Shown: in pieces, positions 8,752 through 16,499 of the stretch
Layout: each line of letters starts with the position of its first letter
How positions within the stretch are numbered: position 1 is the stretch's first letter
Origin: Sphingorhabdus wooponensis
GTDB taxonomy: Bacteria > Pseudomonadota > Alphaproteobacteria > Sphingomonadales > Sphingomonadaceae
Assembly: GCF_003933235.1 (NCBI RefSeq)
Contig: NZ_RWJI01000001.1
Location: 1,370,001 to 1,434,000, forward strand
DNA: 64,000 nucleotides
Direction of reading: 5' to 3'
The notes under the pieces: model-generated
Database searches by the model: none
Told to the model about the DNA's origin: nothing
What the model saw: the letters and a program-made list of their open reading frames with translations, nothing else
Made by a program: the position numbers and the translations under genes

Positions 8752-11718
8752 TTATCCATCATCCAATGACAGCAACGACGCATTACCGCCTGCACTGGTG
8801 GTGTCGGTGCTCGTTGTCCGTTCTGCGCAGAAACGATAAAGATAATGCGGCCCGCCTGCCTTGGGTCCGGTTCCGGATAGGCCCTCGCCCCCAAAGGGTT
8901 GGCTGCCAACCACCGCGCCAATCATCGAACGGTTGATATACAAGTTACCGACGCGCGCCAGTTGTTCGACCATAGCACTGCTGCCGGCAATACGGCTGTG
9001 TAGCCCCATCGTTAGACCAAAGCCCTTGGCGTTCATTTTGGCCACAGTCGCTTCCAACGTGCCCGCCTTCCATGTGGCCACATGCACCAATGGGCCAAAA
9101 TATTCGCGATTTAGATCACTTATATCGTCCAGCCGGATGACCGTTGGCGGCACAAATAGCCCATTTTTTGGAACGGGTATTTCGTGGAGGATCCGGTCTT
9201 TCACGCTGGCACGATATGCCATCAGTGAATCATAGGCCGCCTGATCAATCACTGGCCCAATATCCGTGGCTGGGTCAGCCGGATCGCCCATATTCAGCGT
9301 ATCCATCGCGCCGCGCAGCATTTCGAGCGTGTGCTCCGCAATATCTTCTTGCAACAGCAACAGCCGGAGCGCCGAACAGCGTTGGCCTGCGGATTGGAAG
9401 CCCGACACGACGACATCGCGCACAACTTGTTCAGACAAAGCGGTGGAATCGACAATCATTGCGTTCAAGCCGCCTGTTTCGGCGATCAAAGGCACCAAGG
9501 GCCGATCATCATCGGCCAGCAAATTGCGCGCAATCGCCTTGGCGGTCGGAACGGAGCCGGTAAACACCACGCCCGCGATGCGTGTATCGGCCGTAAGTGC
9601 CGCGCCGACATCGCCTGCGCCCGTCACAATCTGTAGCGCGCCTTTTGGCACGCCAGCTTTATGCGCCAATGCCACTGCGAACCTGCCAATCGCGGGCGTT
9701 TGCGGCGCTGGTTTGGCCACCACCGTATTGCCTGCAACTAAGGCGGCGACAACCTGACCAATGAAAATCGCCAGCGGGAAATTCCATGGGGCAATAGCAA
9801 TCCACACGCCGCGGCCTTCATGGCGCAGGACATTGCGTTCACCCGTTGGCCCAGGCAATTCAACAGGGACCAAGTCGATGCGTGCGCGCGCGGCATAATA
9901 GCGACAAAAATCAACTGCCTCACGCACTTCGGACAGCGCATCGGGAATTGTTTTGCGTGCCTCCTGCACCGCAATGGCCATCAACTGGCTGCGGTTTTCT
10001 TCTAAATATTCTGCCAAACGATCCAGACACTCGGCGCGCATTTCGACGGGCGTGCTTGACCATTCAGGAAAAGCCGCCAGCGCAGCTGTCACAGCCTCTG
10101 CTGGACTTACACGCGCGTCACCATTCACATTCACGGGCGTGGTGATGGCGGCAACGGTTTCCTCCAATATGACTGCATCGTCCAGATCAAGGCCGCCGCT
10201 GTTCACGCGCTCCGGCTGAAACAGGTCAGCAGGCGCAGCGATTGCTGGATGGGGCGTGCCGCCAACGGCCATGACCTTTTCCACTGGATCCGCCAATAAT
10301 TCGTCTTCGCTGATTGATTGATCCGCCAATTGGTGGACGAAGCTGCTGTTTGCGCCATTTTCCAACAAGCGACGGACAAGATAGGCCAGCAAGTCGCGAT
10401 GTCCGCCGACTGGCGCATAAGTGCGGCAATTATAGCCCTCTTCACGCACGAGGCGCTCAAACAGCCCCTCCCCCATGCCGTGGAGCCGCTGAAATTCAAA
10501 ATCGCGCTGTGCGCCCGTCCATTGGAGGATCGTTGCGACCGTCAATGCATTGTGCGTCGCAAAGGCCGGGCGGATGTTGCGTGCGGCAAGCATATCCTTG
10601 GCGCAAGCGAGATAGGACACATCTGTTGCGGCCTTGCGCGTGAACAATGGAAAGTCGCTCAGGCCACGTTCCTGCGCATGTTTAATTTCGCTGTCCCAAT
10701 ATGCGCCCTTCACCAAGCGCACTTGCAAGATGCGCGACGTATCGCGGCCCAAGGCATCGGCCCAAGCGAGCACGGGACGGGCGCGTTTAGAATACGCCTG
10801 CACCGCCATGCCAAGTCCATCCCAGCCGGATAAGGCGGGATCGCGCGCGACCTGCTCAATGATATCGAGGCTCATCTCCAGCCGTGCCGCCTCTTCCGCA
10901 TCAACCGTTAATTGGACGCCCAACGCAGACGCAGAACGCGCCAGTTCGCGCACCATATCGGCAAGTTCGGGCACGCATTTTGCGCTTTGCGCAGTTTCGT
11001 AGCGTGGATGGAGCGCGGATAATTTGACCGAAACACTGTGCCCACGTGCGGGGTTGCGCCCGACCGCAGCGACCGCGGCGGCATAGGATTGGAAATAGCG
11101 TTCGGCATCCGATTTGGTCCGCGCCGCTTCACCCAGCATGTCAAAGCTGGCGGTAAAGCCGCGATTGTCTTTCGACTCCATGCGTTTCATCGCTTCGTCA
11201 ATGTCACGGCCCATAACGAACACTTGGCCCATCAGGCGCATCGCCGCGCCGACAGCCTGCCGCACAAAAGGTTCGCCTGCTTTGGCAATCAGGCGTTTCA
11301 ATGTGCTCGTGCTGTCGCCCAGGACGGCCTTACCAAGCACTAAGCCCCAAGTGGCACTGTTGACCAGCATGCTGGACGATTGCCCCTTGTGATCGCTCCA
11401 ATCGGCGTCTGTGAGCTTATCCGCAATCAGAAGGTCTGCTGTCTGCGGGTCTGGCACGCGCAAGAATGCCTCGGCTAGTGATAAGAGCGCCGTGCCCTCT
11501 TCGGTGCCTAAACGATATTGCTGCAAAAAGGAGTTTACCCAGCCATCGGCCTGCGCGTCCCGCAAATCGTCCAGCAGGCTGCGCGCGCTGCGCACAATAT
11601 CGCCCCGCATGGCCCCATCGACGGTGGCAGCAACCACCAAAGGTGCAAGAACTTCAGTCTCTGACTTGCGATGATAGGACCGAAGGGACAAGCGCGTAGA
11701 ATCGAGTGATGCGTTCAT
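8752..11718 (-). CDS. putA: Bifunctional proline dehydrogenase / L-glutamate-gamma-semialdehyde dehydrogenase
   Basis: 988 residues from the ATG at 11716-11718. It oxidises proline to glutamate in two steps, FAD-dependent then NAD-dependent, passing electrons to quinone at the membrane. The proline dehydrogenase barrel (about residues 150-460) carries SVKLSALHPRYE, RLVKGAYWDSEIK and LHGMGEGLFERL. The aldehyde dehydrogenase half has IAPWNFPLAIF, VVFTGSVPTAKAI, AETGGLNAMIVD and catalytic Cys in SAGQRCSALR. No ribbon-helix-helix domain precedes the barrel, so this is the short type that cannot repress its own gene. The C-terminal GSQPFGGEGLSGTGPKAGGP is typical. Glutamate produced here feeds the dehydrogenase at 16500-21149. 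A longer frame to 11817 would cross the rpmB terminator and is rejected. Confidence 0.96.
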   Translation of the reverse strand: MNASLDSTRLSLRSYHRKSETEVLAPLVVAATVDGAMRGDIVRSARSLLDDLRDAQADGWVNSFLQQYRLGTEEGTALLSLAEAFLRVPDPQTADLLIADKLTDADWSDHKGQSSSMLVNSATWGLVLGKAVLGDSTSTLKRLIAKAGEPFVRQAVGAAMRLMGQVFVMGRDIDEAMKRMESKDNRGFTASFDMLGEAARTKSDAERYFQSYAAAVAAVGRNPARGHSVSVKLSALHPRYETAQSAKCVPELADMVRELARSASALGVQLTVDAEEAARLEMSLDIIEQVARDPALSGWDGLGMAVQAYSKRARPVLAWADALGRDTSRILQVRLVKGAYWDSEIKHAQERGLSDFPLFTRKAATDVSYLACAKDMLAARNIRPAFATHNALTVATILQWTGAQRDFEFQRLHGMGEGLFERLVREEGYNCRTYAPVGGHRDLLAYLVRRLLENGANSSFVHQLADQSISEDELLADPVEKVMAVGGTPHPAIAAPADLFQPERVNSGGLDLDDAVILEETVAAITTPVNVNGDARVSPAEAVTAALAAFPEWSSTPVEMRAECLDRLAEYLEENRSQLMAIAVQEARKTIPDALSEVREAVDFCRYYAARARIDLVPVELPGPTGERNVLRHEGRGVWIAIAPWNFPLAIFIGQVVAALVAGNTVVAKPAPQTPAIGRFAVALAHKAGVPKGALQIVTGAGDVGAALTADTRIAGVVFTGSVPTAKAIARNLLADDDRPLVPLIAETGGLNAMIVDSTALSEQVVRDVVVSGFQSAGQRCSALRLLLLQEDIAEHTLEMLRGAMDTLNMGDPADPATDIGPVIDQAAYDSLMAYRASVKDRILHEIPVPKNGLFVPPTVIRLDDISDLNREYFGPLVHVATWKAGTLEATVAKMNAKGFGLTMGLHSRIAGSSAMVEQLARVGNLYINRSMIGAVVGSQPFGGEGLSGTGPKAGGPHYLYRFCAERTTSTDTTSAGGNASLLSLDDG

Positions 11719-11764
11719 AGGCGCGCTTTGCAGGATAAAAGCAAAGCAGACAAGTTTCACTTGT

Positions 11765-11800
11765 AACGAAAAAGCCGGAGGCATCGACTGCCCCCGGCTT
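11765..11800 (-). terminator. Intrinsic terminator of rpmB
   Basis: On the minus strand AAGCCGG (11800-11794) pairs with CCGGCTT (11778-11772), extended by GGC/GCC past one mismatch, and is followed by TTTCGTT. It lies between the rpmB stop (11843) and the putA start (11718), so it separates the two genes. Confidence 0.8.
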
Positions 11801-11842
11801 GTGATTCGCTTTAACAAAAAGCCGCGTCAGCAGCCCTTAGAT

Positions 11843-12133
11843 TTACGCCGCAGCTTTTTGCTTCTTGGCGATTTCTTTTTTCACTTTACGCGCATTGGTC
11901 GAAAGCTTCTCGTCCGAAGTCTTCAACAACCAATTGTCGAGACCGCCAACATGCTCAACCGAACGCAGACCGTGGGTCGAAACGCGGAACTTGTAGCCTT
12001 GCTCAAGTGCGTCCGACAACAACGTAACATTCTGCAGATTTGGCAGGAATGTGCGCTTCGTCTTGTTGTTAGCGTGGCTCACATTGTTGCCGACCAGACG
12101 GCCTTTACCGGTGAGTTCGCAGATGCGCGCCAT
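11843..12133 (-). CDS. rpmB: 50S ribosomal protein L28
   Basis: 96 residues, start [20 protein letters not shown] at the ATG 12131-12133, the usual L28 beginning; an upstream in-frame extension is not part of the family. AGGA lies eight bases before. L28 binds 23S rRNA in the large subunit near the exit site. The conserved [16 protein letters not shown] and the Lys/Ala-rich tail are present. The alphaproteobacterial form is longer than E. coli L28 (78 residues), as seen here. It is a single-gene unit, ended by the hairpin at 11765-11800 and divergent from tadA. Confidence 0.97.
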   Translation of the reverse strand: MARICELTGKGRLVGNNVSHANNKTKRTFLPNLQNVTLLSDALEQGYKFRVSTHGLRSVEHVGGLDNWLLKTSDEKLSTNARKVKKEIAKKQKAAA

Positions 12134-12264
12134 GATATATGTCCTGTATAAAATAAGTGTATGCGGAATCACTGATCCGCGAAAGTCGCTGCCCCTAACC
12201 CTCCACGCCGAAAAGGTCAAGCCGATGTGTGGCCAAAAGCGGGAATCTGCGCTAGCAAAATATC

Positions 12265-12720
12265 ATGTCCCTGACCAAAGCCCGCGAAATGATGAACGAA
12301 GCGCTCAATCTCGCGCGATATGCTGCTGTGCAAGGCGAAGTGCCCGTTGGCGCAATCGTCGTCAAGGATGGGATCATTATCGGACGCGGTGCCAACCGCC
12401 CGATGGAAAGCCATGACCCCACAGCGCACGCCGAAATCATCGCCATTCGGGAGGCCGCAGCCTATCTTGGCAATGACCGCCTGACCGGATGTGACCTATG
12501 GGTAACGCTGGAGCCCTGTGCCATGTGTGCGGGCGCGATTGCCCATGCGCGCATCGCAAGGCTCTATTATGGTGCGGACGATGCCAAGGGCGGCGCTGTA
12601 GCCCATGGCCCCCGTTTGTTTGAACAAACAACATTGCACCATAAGCCGGAGATATATGCCGGTATCGCCGCAGACGAATCTGCCGCCTTGCTCAAAAAAT
12701 TCTTTGCCGAGCGGCGTTAA
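12265..12720 (+). CDS. tadA: tRNA-specific adenosine deaminase (A34 to inosine)
   Basis: 151 residues of the cytidine/deoxycytidylate deaminase fold. TadA converts A34 of tRNA-Arg(ACG) to inosine, an essential step. Zinc ligands and the proton-shuttle Glu are in HAEIIAIREA and PCAMCAGAI; N-terminal EVPVGAIVVKDG and GRGANRP match TadA rather than guanine deaminase, as does the length. The TAA overlaps the stop of the convergent hydrolase gene by four bases (12717-12720). Start chosen at the ATG before SLTKAREMM; ATGs nine residues further in cannot be ruled out. Confidence 0.92.
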   Translation: MSLTKAREMMNEALNLARYAAVQGEVPVGAIVVKDGIIIGRGANRPMESHDPTAHAEIIAIREAAAYLGNDRLTGCDLWVTLEPCAMCAGAIAHARIARLYYGADDAKGGAVAHGPRLFEQTTLHHKPEIYAGIAADESAALLKKFFAERR

Positions 12721-13622
12721 CGCAGATTTTCGTCAAAAAATGCCAGTGTGCGGGCCCAAGACAGGTCGGCCGCCGCTGTGTCGAAACGCGGCGTGCTATC
12801 ATTGTGAAAACCATGTTGCGTTCCGGGGTAGAAATGCACGTTGAAACGCTTCTGGTTCGCAATCAGCGCGGCCTGATAGGTTAACCAACCTGCGTTAATC
12901 CGTTCATCCACCTCGGCATAATGAATCAGCAACGGCGCTTTAATCGCAGGCACTTCCTCTACCCTTGGCTGACGCCCATAATAAGGCACCGATGCCGCCA
13001 TTTCGGGATAGGCCACCGCCAGCGCATTGCACACGCCGCCGCCATAGCAAAAACCAACCGCGCCCACCTTGCCTGTGCTTTCGGGATGATCCCGCAGATA
13101 TTCAAAGCTGGCAAAGAAATCCTCCAGCAACTTGGCCGGATTTAGCTTCGCCTGCAAAGCGCGGCCCGTTTCATCATTGCCGGGATAGCCGCCGACGGAG
13201 GACAAACCATCTGGACCCAGCGCCATATAGCCCGCCTTGGCCAAACGCCGGACTACGTCTTCAATATAGGGGTTAAGGCCCCGATTTTCGTGGATGACCA
13301 GCACCGTTGGTAGCTTGCCTTTTGCCTTTGCAGGCTTGGCCAACAAGCCATTGATACTTCCATGCCCATCGAGACTGGGCACGGTTATGCGTGACGTGAC
13401 GATGGCGGGGTCATCCGCCTTCACCTGCTGCGCCAGCGCGTAATCAGGCTGTAATTGGTTCAGGATCATCAAACCCGTCACACCCGCTGCGGCAAATTTG
13501 CCCGCCTCACGCATGAATTCCCGCTTAGTCAGCTTGCCATGGACATAGCCGTCAAAGATTTCGAGGATATAGGGATGAAAATCGCTGGCCTTCATGCGGG
13601 GTGGCGCATTGGCTGGTTTCAT
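12717..13622 (-). CDS. Dienelactone hydrolase-family alpha/beta hydrolase
   Basis: 301 residues from the ATG at 13620-13622, which has AAGGAA six bases upstream; an ATG six bases earlier sits too close to that site. Alpha/beta-hydrolase fold with a Cys nucleophile in GAVGFCYGGGV and a His in GTQHGFHNDS, as in carboxymethylenebutenolidase. About 60 residues at the N-terminus (KREFMREAGKFAAAG, then a hydrophobic run) look like a twin-arginine-like or membrane-associating leader, as in several periplasmic members, but there is no clear RR pair. It begins 10 bases after the response regulator's stop and probably belongs to that operon. Natural substrate unknown. Confidence 0.85.
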   Translation of the reverse strand: MKPANAPPRMKASDFHPYILEIFDGYVHGKLTKREFMREAGKFAAAGVTGLMILNQLQPDYALAQQVKADDPAIVTSRITVPSLDGHGSINGLLAKPAKAKGKLPTVLVIHENRGLNPYIEDVVRRLAKAGYMALGPDGLSSVGGYPGNDETGRALQAKLNPAKLLEDFFASFEYLRDHPESTGKVGAVGFCYGGGVCNALAVAYPEMAASVPYYGRQPRVEEVPAIKAPLLIHYAEVDERINAGWLTYQAALIANQKRFNVHFYPGTQHGFHNDSTPRFDTAAADLSWARTLAFFDENLR

Positions 13623-13632
13623 GCCCATTTCC

Positions 13633-14433
13633 TTAATGGACGAAACGGGCAACAACGTCGCGGTACGACCGGCTGACTTTGACCTGCGCGCCCGATTCCA
13701 GCACCAAAAAGCATTCGCCATTGGTATGCGGCTTAACCTGACGGACCTGATCCAAATTGACGATCGTGGAGCGGTGCACCCGTTGGAAGGTGCGTGGGTC
13801 GAGCCTTTTTTCCAAATCCTTCATGGTCTCGCGCAGGATCAGCGAATTATCCGCCGTATAAATGCACATATAATCGCCCGCGGCATCAATACGTTCAATG
13901 CTTGCGACATCGACGCGGAAAATTTGACCGCGATCCTTGATGTTGATCAGCTTTTCAAAGCGGGTCGATGCCAAGTCGTCATCCACAGAAGCCAAATTGT
14001 CCGCCGCATCTGGCGCAACTTCGTTAATGACGGTCCGCAGGCGATCAAGCTCTTCCGATGTCCGTTTTTCTGACAATCTGCTGCGCACGCGGTCCATAGT
14101 ATCGGCCAGCCGCTCGGGCTCCACCGGCTTCATCAAATAATCAATGGCCTGCGCCTCAAACGCCTTAATGGCATGTTCGGAATAGGCGGTCACAAACACG
14201 AATAAGGGCGGGTCAATGTCCATCACGCCTTGCACAACCGAAAAGCCGTCAAATCCGGGCATTTGAATATCGAGGAAGACCAAGTCCGGCTTCAGCGTCT
14301 TAATCTTACGAATGGCATCGCGGCCATTGTGGCAGGTAGCCACAATTTCGATATCCTCAAAAGGTTGAAGTCGTAATTCGAGGCCTTGAATGGCCAGTTT
14401 TTCATCATCGACCAATATTGTACGAATGCTCAT
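13633..14433 (-). CDS. LytTR-family response regulator
   Basis: 266 residues. Receiver domain (residues 1-120) has the acidic pair Asp9-Asp10, phospho-acceptor Asp55 in LVFLDIQMPG, and the conserved Lys in DYLMKPVEP. A linker of about 45 residues leads to a LytTR DNA-binding domain (about 165-266) with VASIERIDAAGDYMCIY and FQRVHRSTIVNLDQVRQV. Such regulators bind direct repeats upstream of target genes. It overlaps the sensor kinase gene by ATGA (14430-14433). The dienelactone hydrolase follows within 10 bases. Targets cannot be read from the sequence. Confidence 0.93.
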   Translation of the reverse strand: MSIRTILVDDEKLAIQGLELRLQPFEDIEIVATCHNGRDAIRKIKTLKPDLVFLDIQMPGFDGFSVVQGVMDIDPPLFVFVTAYSEHAIKAFEAQAIDYLMKPVEPERLADTMDRVRSRLSEKRTSEELDRLRTVINEVAPDAADNLASVDDDLASTRFEKLINIKDRGQIFRVDVASIERIDAAGDYMCIYTADNSLILRETMKDLEKRLDPRTFQRVHRSTIVNLDQVRQVKPHTNGECFLVLESGAQVKVSRSYRDVVARFVH

Positions 14434-15566
14434 GCGGATATCATTCCTTGCTGTTGTGCCCCCGCTTGATTGTCTTCCCCTGCGATAACCCGGTTTTGAT
14501 AAGGGAGTTCTAACAACACCTCAAATCCTCCTCCGGCTTTTACATAATGTTCAAAACGCTGGTCATCCCCATAAGCTTGCGACAGACGCTCACGGGTGTT
14601 CGCCATGCCAACACCTGTGGATAGGCTGTGGTCTTGTTGCCCCGGCTGCAAGCCCGGGCCAGTGTCCGAAACGGTGATCCGCACCCTTTGGCCGACGAGT
14701 TGAGCGGTCACGGAAATATCTGCGCCCTCTTCCTTAGGCGTAACGGCATATTTGATAGCATTTTCCACAAGTGGCTGAAGCAACAGCGAGGGCACTAACG
14801 CGTTTTCAACCGCTGGTTCGATGATGAAATATGTCCGCAACCGCTCTTCAAACCGCATTTTTTCAATATCGAGATAGAGTTTTAAGGTCTCAATTTCTTG
14901 TGTCAGCGGTACTTTCGCAGCAGCTTCGTTAATAAGCGTAAACCGCAAAAATGAGGACAGGCGCGAGAGCATGGCATTGGCTTGCTCGGTCTGTTTCAAC
15001 AGCACTAAAGTCGAAATACTATTCAATGTGTTGAAAAGGAAATGCGGGTTGAGCTGATAGCGCAGCATCGTGAGTTGTGCGCTGGTCGCCTGCGCCTCCA
15101 ACCGCATCATCTGGTCGGCTTGCTCTTCCGCGCGGACAAAATAATTGATCGCATAATATAATGCGGACCATGCCGCCAGTAGCACCGAGTTGATGTAAAT
15201 CGCCGCCAGCCACAATTGCGCAAAGGGCGTTTCATCGACCCCATCACGAATGGTTTGCAGTACCCAAACGTCCAAATAGGCATAGCCCAAGGTCGCAAGC
15301 GAAACCGACACGAAGGTTAAGCTCCATGTGATAACTGGCCGCTGGTCAATCAAGAACCGGTATATCACTGACAAAAGCAGCGTGATTGAATAGCCCGTTA
15401 CCGCCGAAATCAGGATAGGGACCAAGAAGCTTACAGGCTGCCCCTGCGCAATACCGGATGCGGCGCGCAATATGACCGCGCCCGCCCAACCGGCCGAGTG
15501 CAAGTTCCAAAAAGCGCGGTTCTTGTCCGCAAAGAAGGGTTTATCTGTAAGCTCTAATACCGCCAT
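14430..15566 (-). CDS. Sensor histidine kinase, LytS/YehU type
   Basis: 378 residues. The N-terminal half has four hydrophobic segments (about residues 25-145) without a large periplasmic domain. A short linker leads to the His_kinase domain with phospho-acceptor His in QLNPHFLFNTLNSIS, then an HATPase domain with the N box LLQPLVENAIKYA and G box VSDTGPGLQPG. It autophosphorylates and passes phosphate to the LytTR regulator encoded directly downstream. The signal is unknown; the compact membrane part suggests sensing inside or at the membrane. Divergent from the HD-domain gene. Confidence 0.92.
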   Translation of the reverse strand: MAVLELTDKPFFADKNRAFWNLHSAGWAGAVILRAASGIAQGQPVSFLVPILISAVTGYSITLLLSVIYRFLIDQRPVITWSLTFVSVSLATLGYAYLDVWVLQTIRDGVDETPFAQLWLAAIYINSVLLAAWSALYYAINYFVRAEEQADQMMRLEAQATSAQLTMLRYQLNPHFLFNTLNSISTLVLLKQTEQANAMLSRLSSFLRFTLINEAAAKVPLTQEIETLKLYLDIEKMRFEERLRTYFIIEPAVENALVPSLLLQPLVENAIKYAVTPKEEGADISVTAQLVGQRVRITVSDTGPGLQPGQQDHSLSTGVGMANTRERLSQAYGDDQRFEHYVKAGGGFEVLLELPYQNRVIAGEDNQAGAQQQGMISA

Positions 15567-15655
15567 ATTTTCGGTCTAGCCGCTTTTCGCGCGCGCATGA
15601 AGCCCTTGTTTCGTCGGCCAAGGCTGTTAAACATTATAAGTGAGAGGATACCAAA

Positions 15656-16249
15656 ATGGACAGCCAAGAAGACCGCGCAACTTTTCATGACATGGCACAA
15701 AGCACGCAAGAGGATTGGCAGATCATCATGCGGCACAATATCCCGTTTTCGCAAGATGGCGGACGCCGGATTTTGGACCATCTCAAATTGCTCGATGGCG
15801 ATTTTGGCGGCTTTGCGGTCGATCGGCTGACGCATTCCTTGCAAACTGCAACGCGCGCACATCGCGATGGCCGCGATGAAGAATATGTGGTGATGGCGTT
15901 GCTGCACGACATAGGTGATACACTGGGTGCAACCAACCATCCCGACATTGCCGCGGCGATATTGAAACCGTTTGTGTCAGAAAAAATTCTTTGGATTGTC
16001 CAAAATCACGGCATTTTCCAGGGGCATAATTTCTTCCACCATCTCGGCCTTGATCGCGACATGCGTGAGCAGTTTCGCGGGCATGAGTGGTTTGCCGATA
16101 CCGAAGAATTTATCGACAAATATGACTGCCCATCCTTTGATCCGAATTATGACACGCTGCCGCTTTCATTTTTCGAACCGATGGTGATGAAGCTTTTCCG
16201 TAGTCCGCTTAATAGCATCTACAAAAGGGCGATAGAGACAGTCGCTTAG
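15656..16249 (+). CDS. HD-domain protein, possible metal-dependent phosphohydrolase or oxygenase
   Basis: 197 residues, cytoplasmic. The HD pair is in VVMALLHDIGDTLG (about residue 84), with an upstream His in LTHSLQTATRA and a downstream His in QNHGIFQGHNFFHH, a spacing that fits a two-metal HD site. The size and ligand order resemble the PhnZ / myo-inositol-oxygenase-like HD subgroup as well as ordinary HD hydrolases, and I cannot decide between them. GAGAGG lies seven bases before the ATG at 15656; a longer frame from 15597 in a different register is a shadow. Monocistronic, divergent from the kinase. Confidence 0.78.
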   Translation: MDSQEDRATFHDMAQSTQEDWQIIMRHNIPFSQDGGRRILDHLKLLDGDFGGFAVDRLTHSLQTATRAHRDGRDEEYVVMALLHDIGDTLGATNHPDIAAAILKPFVSEKILWIVQNHGIFQGHNFFHHLGLDRDMREQFRGHEWFADTEEFIDKYDCPSFDPNYDTLPLSFFEPMVMKLFRSPLNSIYKRAIETVA

Positions 16250-16369
16250 ATCAGTCATTTTGGTCGCGCCCTTATAATGGGGGGCGTTCATGCTTATATT
16301 TATATTATGCTGGGCAGGTCTTCCTGACCCAATCCGAAATTGCGCACGACTGCCTCAAAGGAAAATATC

Positions 16370-16495
16370 ATGGCGAAGAGCCAAAAGAAGTCGAGCCGCG
16401 AAGCGCGTAAGCCAAAAGCAGAAAAGCCCAAAAAGCCAAATGCATCAAACCCGTCGACAAAGGGTAATCCAGCCGGCTTAGCGGCAAAAAGCTGA
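16370..16495 (+). CDS. 41-residue Lys-rich small protein
   Basis: ATG at 16370 with AAAGGA seven bases upstream, TGA at 16493-16495. The product is very basic: about a quarter Lys plus several Arg, Ser and Pro, with repeated K-P steps (KPKAEKPKKP) and no hydrophobic stretch. It should be disordered and could bind nucleic acid or ribosomes. It converges on the glutamate dehydrogenase gene four bases away. Good ribosome site and clean boundaries argue that it is real. I do not recognise a named family. Confidence 0.6.
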   Translation: MAKSQKKSSREARKPKAEKPKKPNASNPSTKGNPAGLAAKS

Positions 16496-16499
16496 GGCT

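Noticed and set aside
11719-11817. N-terminal extension of PutA
   Set aside because: It would run into the rpmB terminator hairpin and has no similarity to PutA.
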